From assembly GCA_021432635.1 (NCBI GenBank), contig MU270016.1, positions 449,296-513,295 of the forward strand: DNA of 64,000 bases, written 5' to 3'. Positions 57,814 to 64,000 of the stretch are shown here, piece after piece. Origin of the DNA: Thozetella sp. PMI_491. Taxonomy: Eukaryota; Ascomycota; Sordariomycetes; Chaetosphaeriales; Chaetosphaeriaceae. Under the pieces are notes generated by a model, which did no database searches, was not told the DNA's origin, and was given only the letters and a program-made list of their open reading frames with translations. Both the position numbers and the translations under genes were made by a program. The first letter of the stretch is position 1; each line of letters opens with the position of its first letter.

Positions 57814-60800
57814 GTGCCACGCCACACTACTGCCCAAAGGTGATGCGGAGCAATGCGTAACGGCTCTTCTACCAGACTGATATTGTCATGACAGACAACT
57901 CAAATTCGATTCATGTATGAGGCAGTTTTTCTTTGACGGGTTGAGGAAATAGGGACGATTTGACACGCGTCTGAGAGAAAGAGCGGGTTGTTTATTCATT
58001 CTATACATGTCTCAGAAGAGCAACCACCCTCCGAGCGCCGTGAGTTACCCGCCCGCCCATGGCGCGTCCGCCAGAGGACCCATGACCGGGTACCAGCAAT
58101 GACCTCCCCATGCGTCAGGGGGTTGCCCTGAACATGTTCCTGGTGCAGACAGGTGAGCCACTGAGCGTAAGCTGCTGTTATTTAGCCGTTAGGGGAATTG
58201 AGGCAGTCATCCCACTGACTTATACACACAGGAATAGAAGAGGGATGCTTAAATCAGCTCTTACCTCGTAAGAGAAGCCCGCCACGCTCTTATACGCAAA
58301 TCAACTCCATCCTGACGAGAATGCAATTACGAAGTTTGCTGGTGTGAGAAGACCATATCTCCACACGGTCCTATAGTCTCGTCCTAATGGGCTATTTTAT
58401 GCCACCACATCGGATTATAATAGCTAGCCTTAGTGGAGTAGCCTTGTCTGGGGAGCTTTTGACGCCCTCGCTGCTCTGCGTAGGTGGCTCCAAGTGGTCT
58501 GGCAGATTTATAAATAGAGTCTATTTTACGAAAAGGCCATTATGCGAGAATAACCCGTATACGACGGACTCATTTGTATAAAATGAAAGTGCTGGCTCCG
58601 AGTAACCTGAAATTGGTGGTTGGCGTAGTTCCGAATGTCGTCGTTAGACCGACAGACCCTTGTTCAATGGTTTAAGTTTCATAAGCTATCCTGTTAGGTA
58701 ACAGAAATTATGTTACTCAGAATACCAAGCCTTTTCAGAAACATGATTGCAGGGCGCACGCGTTAATTATAGGAAGCCCGGTGACCCCTAGACCTCGGAA
58801 GCCAAGCCACAATAATCAGCGGGCATAAAACATGGAGACTGGGGAAGAGACAGGGATGGATACAAGACAACCCGAGCGCTTGCTGGGGCCGCCGAAGGGG
58901 GATTCCTTGGCAGTGTATCAGGCGAGCCTGATTGCGTGAAAGGAGCAAAAACACCGCGATTGTGAGGATTTGATCATGATCATAGCACGAAGGGGGGTTT
59001 GTTCCTGGAGCAATTCGTGGCATTAGTTTCTTCAATGATGATATTAAGCTTAATCTGCACCTTTCAGTGAGCATTAAAGAGAAAAGGGAAAAGAAAATAT
59101 GAGTATAGTATGGGCTTGCTTCCTAATGGACCTCATTTTTCTGCTGTGTATCTATCCACCCAACCGACACCTTGAAGAGAGCCAAGATGGTAGCGCTGCT
59201 TGTAAAGCAATGGCGCAAGTGGCAGTTTGAGCCCCTGAAAACAGAGAAACACCTCCCCGTTCAGAAAAAGCTAGACCTTCGCAATCAATAGAAGCGCTTA
59301 TGTAAACCCATGTTGGTCCCAACAGCGGAAATGCCAAAAATGTTTAAAGAAAAAAGGTTCGGCAAGTGGGAGCCTCGTCCCATTATTATCCCTGCCCTCC
59401 ACACAAAACCCCTGCTTTCGCCCGTCTCCGGCTCTTTTCTTCGTCCTCCTGTGCGTTTCGGGCCCACCTCGTCACTTCAAGTCAACCACAAACGTGAAAC
59501 CTGGGGGGCCAAAGTCGAAGGAAAGAGAGGAAGACTCGGACAAGCCCCAGAGCTGAACAGCCTCAATCAAGAATGTTCAGTCGACGGTGAAAATGGCAGG
59601 CATGGCCTAGTTAAAGACCGATTTCCAACCGTCGTGGCCTTACGCGATCTCTCTCCACACGGCATCACGATCCTCCCGGTTCGTTGTGATCCCATTAGAT
59701 CGACACGTCACGACGACGGTGGAACACTTTGTTATCCCGATAGGGGCTGTCATGATACGATTAGGAAGCAATTTTCTTTTCGAAATGCGGAGGATCCACA
59801 CCTATGATCTGGAGCAGAGAAGGAAAGAAACCAAGGGTCGATATTTCGAACTCGTACTATATTATGCCTTGAACTTATTCTTGGCCAATTGATGTTCAGC
59901 CATGGCGTTCGAGGAGAATGCCCGGCGATCAGACTCTAATGATCTGATTGATGATCCACGGTGGGATTCCCGTACCAGACGATCAGGAACCAAGGCACAG
60001 GAGGTCTTGGCCGGCTCCAATGGCAAGGTAAAGATTAGCGGTATGATTCTCCACGAATGTGACGATTTGATTTGAGTGAAAGAGGTCTTGCTTTCTGAAG
60101 GCATAGGAGAAGCCTCGAAAAGGTGAAAGCAAACTAATGCTCTTAGGCGCCCACTCCCACCGCTAGCTATCGCCAAGTTAATGCCAACGCAAAATGAAGC
60201 AAATATCCGGTCGATGTTACCCGCCACTTGATCCCAGCTGAACCCCGGTCGTCATCCATCAACGCCACCGGACCTGTCATTTGTAGTTCAGACCATCTTC
60301 ACGTCTCCACCAGCAGATGCCCCTACAATGTTGTGCTCGACTTGGCATCGTCTCATCAGGCCCCAAACAGGGGGGGGACGTCCAGCCAGGGACGGACAAA
60401 GCGCCCAAAATAGCCTCCCTGGCAACACACTCAATTTCGCTTGGTTTCCTTCCAACATCACAATTTTTTTTTTTTTTTTAGCTATGTTTAGTCTCGTAGC
60501 TTTCCCCAGAACGCCACAAGCCGCCGTCCACGGCACTTGGCACCCCCTGCCTCGTCAAGCGGGGCCATTTGACACCGGCCAAGAGCCGCCACCAACCCTC
60601 GGTCTGGACCCAACTCATTAACCTCTAAAATACGGTTAATCGTTAGCGTGAGGCTGTCGCTTCACGCCGCAAGGGTGCCATGTTTGGCCCAACACCGTCA
60701 AGTTCGCGCTAGCTCTCAACACCCCCGGTTGTTAACGGTTGAGATGCTCTGCGTGTTACATATCAATGACATCCCCGTCTGCTAAGCTTTCCTGTAGCTG

Positions 60801-60972
60801 GTCGGGTGAATTTTTGACCTGCAAGCTCTATCTTCTCGACATTGTTCTACGGGGTTTTTGTCTGTTTTTGTTTCTCTTCTCTTTAGCATTGACTGCATCT
60901 TTGACACTCTTTGCCCGGGTGGCTTTGCTTTCTGCTTTCTAATCTTGCTCTCCACACTAGAGGCAGGTCCCT
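57814..60972. other. 3.1-kb region without a supported gene
   Basis: ORFs up to 165 codons occur on both strands (for example 59310-59807) but overlap one another and show no family signal. A T16 run lies at 60464-60479. The right end is the promoter of the next gene. Confidence 0.45.
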
Positions 60973-63900
60973 ATGTCCGAACGATCGTGTCCCGTTTCGG
61001 GGTCTATTGGCGGAGGAACATGTCCTGCAGGAAGTCATGGACGGTCAGCCAGCAGGAGGGTTGGGCCTAGGGGTTGTTCATTCTCGGGATATACACAACC
61101 TGGAGACTTGCATGCTGCTTTCGATGTGAGTGGGGGGCTTGGGGAGTGGAAGATATTTGAAGCTGACTGTAATAGATCCCTCGAGGAGTCGACGTGGACG
61201 AATGGCTTCGTGCCAGGGAACGGAAGGCCATCAACGAGATTATTTACTCAGACATCCCTTCAGCGGAAACAATCACACAAGTCAAGAATGTTGACACGCT
61301 AGTTGCCGACGATAGAGATCTCTTGGCCGTGGCCTTGGGCGCGCCGGCCCGCCAGGTAATCCTCCGAGCCGAGGCAATTGGGCACCGAATTGGATGGAAG
61401 GATGGGTACCTCAGCGCTGAGTACGGCTTCCAGCCGCCCGACTCCAACGAGGCCGCTGGTGCTCTCGCCAACAGTCCGGGAAGAGTTTGGTCTGATCTTT
61501 GCGAGCGAATGCCTGGCTGTGTCTCTAGAGGACGTGTCCGCGAATCCGTCGCTGCGCTGCCTCTTGTTGAAGGAACGGAAGAAAATATCCCTGACCAGGC
61601 ATTGTGGGCTGCCATTGTTGCGCTAGGCATGTTGTGCTCTATCTACCGATACGAAGATAAGAACGACGGCTACGATGGTGTCAGCATCAACTCTATCTCA
61701 ACGAAACCTCGAGTTGAAATGAGCGATGGTCTTGGACCTGAGCTGATTGGGATCCCGAGAACGATTGGACTTCCCTACTGGCAAATTTCGAGACGGATGG
61801 GACGCGCTATCCCGCACCTGACTTTCTTTGACCAGGCCTCTTACAATATCAAAGTGCGAGACCATACTTCGATCTACCCCTATATCGGGCGTTTCGATAA
61901 TACAGACTTGCGATGGCCCATGTTTGGAGAACGTACTGAGATTGCTTTTCTGAAGGGCTGCGCTGATACGTCAGGTTAGTTGAGGATTATATCTGAAAGC
62001 TTTTCATATACTGACATTATGGTAGCATCATTCCAGCATGGCCCTGATGCTATCGCCGCCTGCCAAGAACACGTAATGAACCGAAACAACGAGGGCCTCT
62101 TGCGAGAGATGATTAGATTGAAGGAGATCCTCGAACGAATGCCTAACGCCTTCCACTCTATCTCGACCAACCCAAACTCGGGCGATAACTACGTCTCTGC
62201 TTCCGAATGGGTGCGATGGGGCAAATTCTCTGCGCCCCTATCTAAGAGATGTCCTGCCGCCTCTGGTCTCCAATTTCCTCCTTACCTTCTTATGGATGCT
62301 TTCCTTGGCCGGAAGAAGTATGATTCTTTCCTTGGAAACGAAGGTCTACACCTGAGAGCCTGGCTACCGTCTAATCTCCGAGCATTTATCGCCTCTGTCG
62401 AATACCATTACCGCATCCCTGAATACGTCAAGGAGTCTGGTGATCCCTGTCTCATAGGGGTCCTCGATGGAATCATCGAGGCTTACACGGGCGAACGTGG
62501 GTTTATGGGAACGCATCGCTACAAAGTATTTGGCATCCTGGAGGTGGCATCCAAGACTGGCCGAACCGAAACAAACGGCGCGTCAGGCGCAGCTGACGAC
62601 TCGGGAAGACCGTGGGAGGAGGTCCATCGACAGTTCTCGGATGCCATGAAGGAGCGTTTGGAACCCTACCGCGGAAACATACCTGTTGAACCCCACGAGA
62701 TGCGCGGAACATTCGAGGAGTGCCGCTACAAGTCACGCATTCTCACGCGTTCCTTCCTAGACTCCGACCCCGAGCGATCAATCGCCATGGTTACCCTCGA
62801 CCTTCACAACACAGGCATCACCTTCCAGCCCGGCGACAGGCTAGCCATAATGCCCCTCAACAGCTGGGAGGAATGTGCTAAGGTCGCTGCAGCTCTTGGT
62901 CTTGACTCGATGCTCGATGCCCCGGTCCTCCTCGACCGCAAGTGGTCCCGCTTTTCCGAGCATCTGGATACCGTCTCAAATCACGGTGTCGCCAGTCCTG
63001 CGTCACAGGTGAAGAGGCTTATGGTCAAGGAAATTCTTCGTCGAGGCCACCTGGCCCCTCTAACCCAAGATCTCGTGCTCAAAATCCATGCTATGCTGAG
63101 GGCCTCATCTAATACGGTCCTCCAAGTGCTGGCAACAGACGAATGGCCTGTCCGCGGTTCCCTCGGAGACCTCCTCCAAGCCGCCGTGATGGACACTCCC
63201 ATGCATATTTGGGATCAAGCCTTTGACCTCTCCAACAATCTCCCCTGGCTAAGCGACGTCATCCCTGTCGAAGTACCCAGAACATATTCCATCTCTAACT
63301 ATCCCGAAGAGCTACTCCCAAGCACCCTGGACCTCACTATCTCCCGCGCAGAATACAACCTATGCGCCACGTTTGCCGGAAATACCAACATCACGCGCTC
63401 TGGCGTCAGCAGCGGCTATCTCAACCCCCCAGTCGGCTCCCCGGACGATATTGTGTCGGACGACGAAGAGCTTTTGGTCGGCATCTCACGCCCTATCGCC
63501 TTCCAACTGCCTCTTGACGCCACAGCGCCCTGCGCTTTCTTCGCCGGCGGCAGCGGCATTGCACCTTTCCGAAGCTTCTGGCAGGCACGCTGTGGCCGCT
63601 CTGTGGGAAGAAACATGCTCTTCCTCGGCGTGCAGAGTCGCGAAAAGTTCTGCTACGAGGATGAGTTGCGACAGTACGTCAACGCTGGATTCATAGAAGT
63701 TTATCTCGCTTTCTCTCGCGACAACCGCGGCCTGGCTTTCGACCCATATACAAAAGACTTGGTCGAGCGTCGCACGGAGCCGCGATATATTGACTCTCTG
63801 ATCGCGGAGCAGGGCGCTAATGTATGTGATTTGGTCATGTCGAAGACGCAAGGCGGTTTGGGCGGATACCTGTATATCTGCGGCTCGGTGGCCGTCTTTG

Positions 63901-64000
63901 ACTCGGTTATGAATGGTCTTCGCAAGGCTATTTATAACCACCGCACGGCAACGATGGAATCCACAGACCTGATCATCAACACTGCCTTCGCTGAGCGGCG
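60973..64000 (+). CDS. PrnB/IDO-like haem domain fused to NADPH-FAD reductase (3' end beyond window)
   Basis: Exons 60973-61125, 61176-61974 and 62026 to the window edge give at least 975 residues. The leader is Cys/Gly/Ser-rich (SERSCPVSGSIGGG). Residues about 55-520 resemble the PrnB/DUF1864 branch of the indoleamine 2,3-dioxygenase superfamily: ASYNIKVRDHTSIYPYIGRF, GLHLRAWLPSNLRAFIASVE, then EAYTGERGFMGTHRYKVFG, whose His (about residue 480, codon 62514-62516) is the likely proximal haem ligand. Residues about 545-975 are a cytochrome-P450-reductase-type module: GITFQPGDRLAIMPLN, FAD motif RTYSISNY (about 736) and NADPH motif FAGGSGIAPFRSFW (about 824). No FMN/flavodoxin domain lies between them. 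A self-sufficient oxygenase on an indole-like or amino-acid substrate is inferred. Confidence 0.8.

Noticed and set aside
59310..59807. 165-codon ORF in the right-hand gap
   Set aside because: Low-complexity translation overlapping other-strand ORFs, with no start context or family similarity.
1..64000. CRISPR arrays, bacterial operons, ribosome binding sites, rRNA genes
   Set aside because: The sequence is fungal with spliceosomal introns; no regularly spaced repeats or rRNA segments were seen.

Overview
The window looks like a chromosome segment of a filamentous ascomycete (Pezizomycotina). Genes are spaced one per 2-4 kb and have short spliceosomal introns (about 44-90 nt), with GT donors (two GC donors) and CTAAC/CTGAC-type branch sites. 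The families present are typical of that group: a highly reducing polyketide synthase, HET-domain proteins, a Clr5-ankyrin protein, a DUF6594 membrane protein and fungal P450s. AT-rich stretches hold mutated repeat fragments consistent with RIP. I cannot name the species. All exon boundaries were worked out by hand from splice signals and frame continuity; most multi-exon models close exactly in frame.

Layout. 1-330: LTR-like repeat of a Ty1/copia-type element. 1057-13828: a compact secondary-metabolite cluster with an 8-exon highly reducing PKS (minus), a divergent MFS exporter and a HxxxD acyltransferase. 14710-17645: secreted copper amine oxidase with micro-exons. 20191-24340: two damaged genes, an FAD oxidase with in-frame stops and a truncated AA8-AA12 haem/PQQ dehydrogenase. 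24377-28849: an ATP-grasp enzyme and an Old Yellow Enzyme family reductase. 30412-33389: Clr5-ankyrin protein, with a decayed copy of its promoter region behind it. 34059-36077 and 55792-57813: two HET-domain genes. 37564-45159: small zinc-ribbon protein, copia RNase H relic, a three-exon retropepsin-like gene and a DUF6594 membrane protein. 46542-48410: P450. 49807-50471: small secreted protein. 52418-54527: disordered, probably nuclear protein. 60973-64000 (runs off the end): a fusion of a PrnB/IDO-like haem domain with an NADPH/FAD reductase.

How the genes may work together. PKS, exporter and acyltransferase are adjacent and read as one pathway: a reduced, C-methylated polyketide chain is built, probably acylated or off-loaded by the acyltransferase, and exported. 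No release domain is fused to the PKS. The amine oxidase, ATP-grasp enzyme and OYE further right could be tailoring enzymes, but two damaged genes between them suggest this flank is being lost, so membership is not established. The HET, Clr5-ankyrin, retropepsin-like and transposon-relic genes make up a typical variable accessory region. The PrnB-like/reductase fusion at the right edge is the most unusual single protein.
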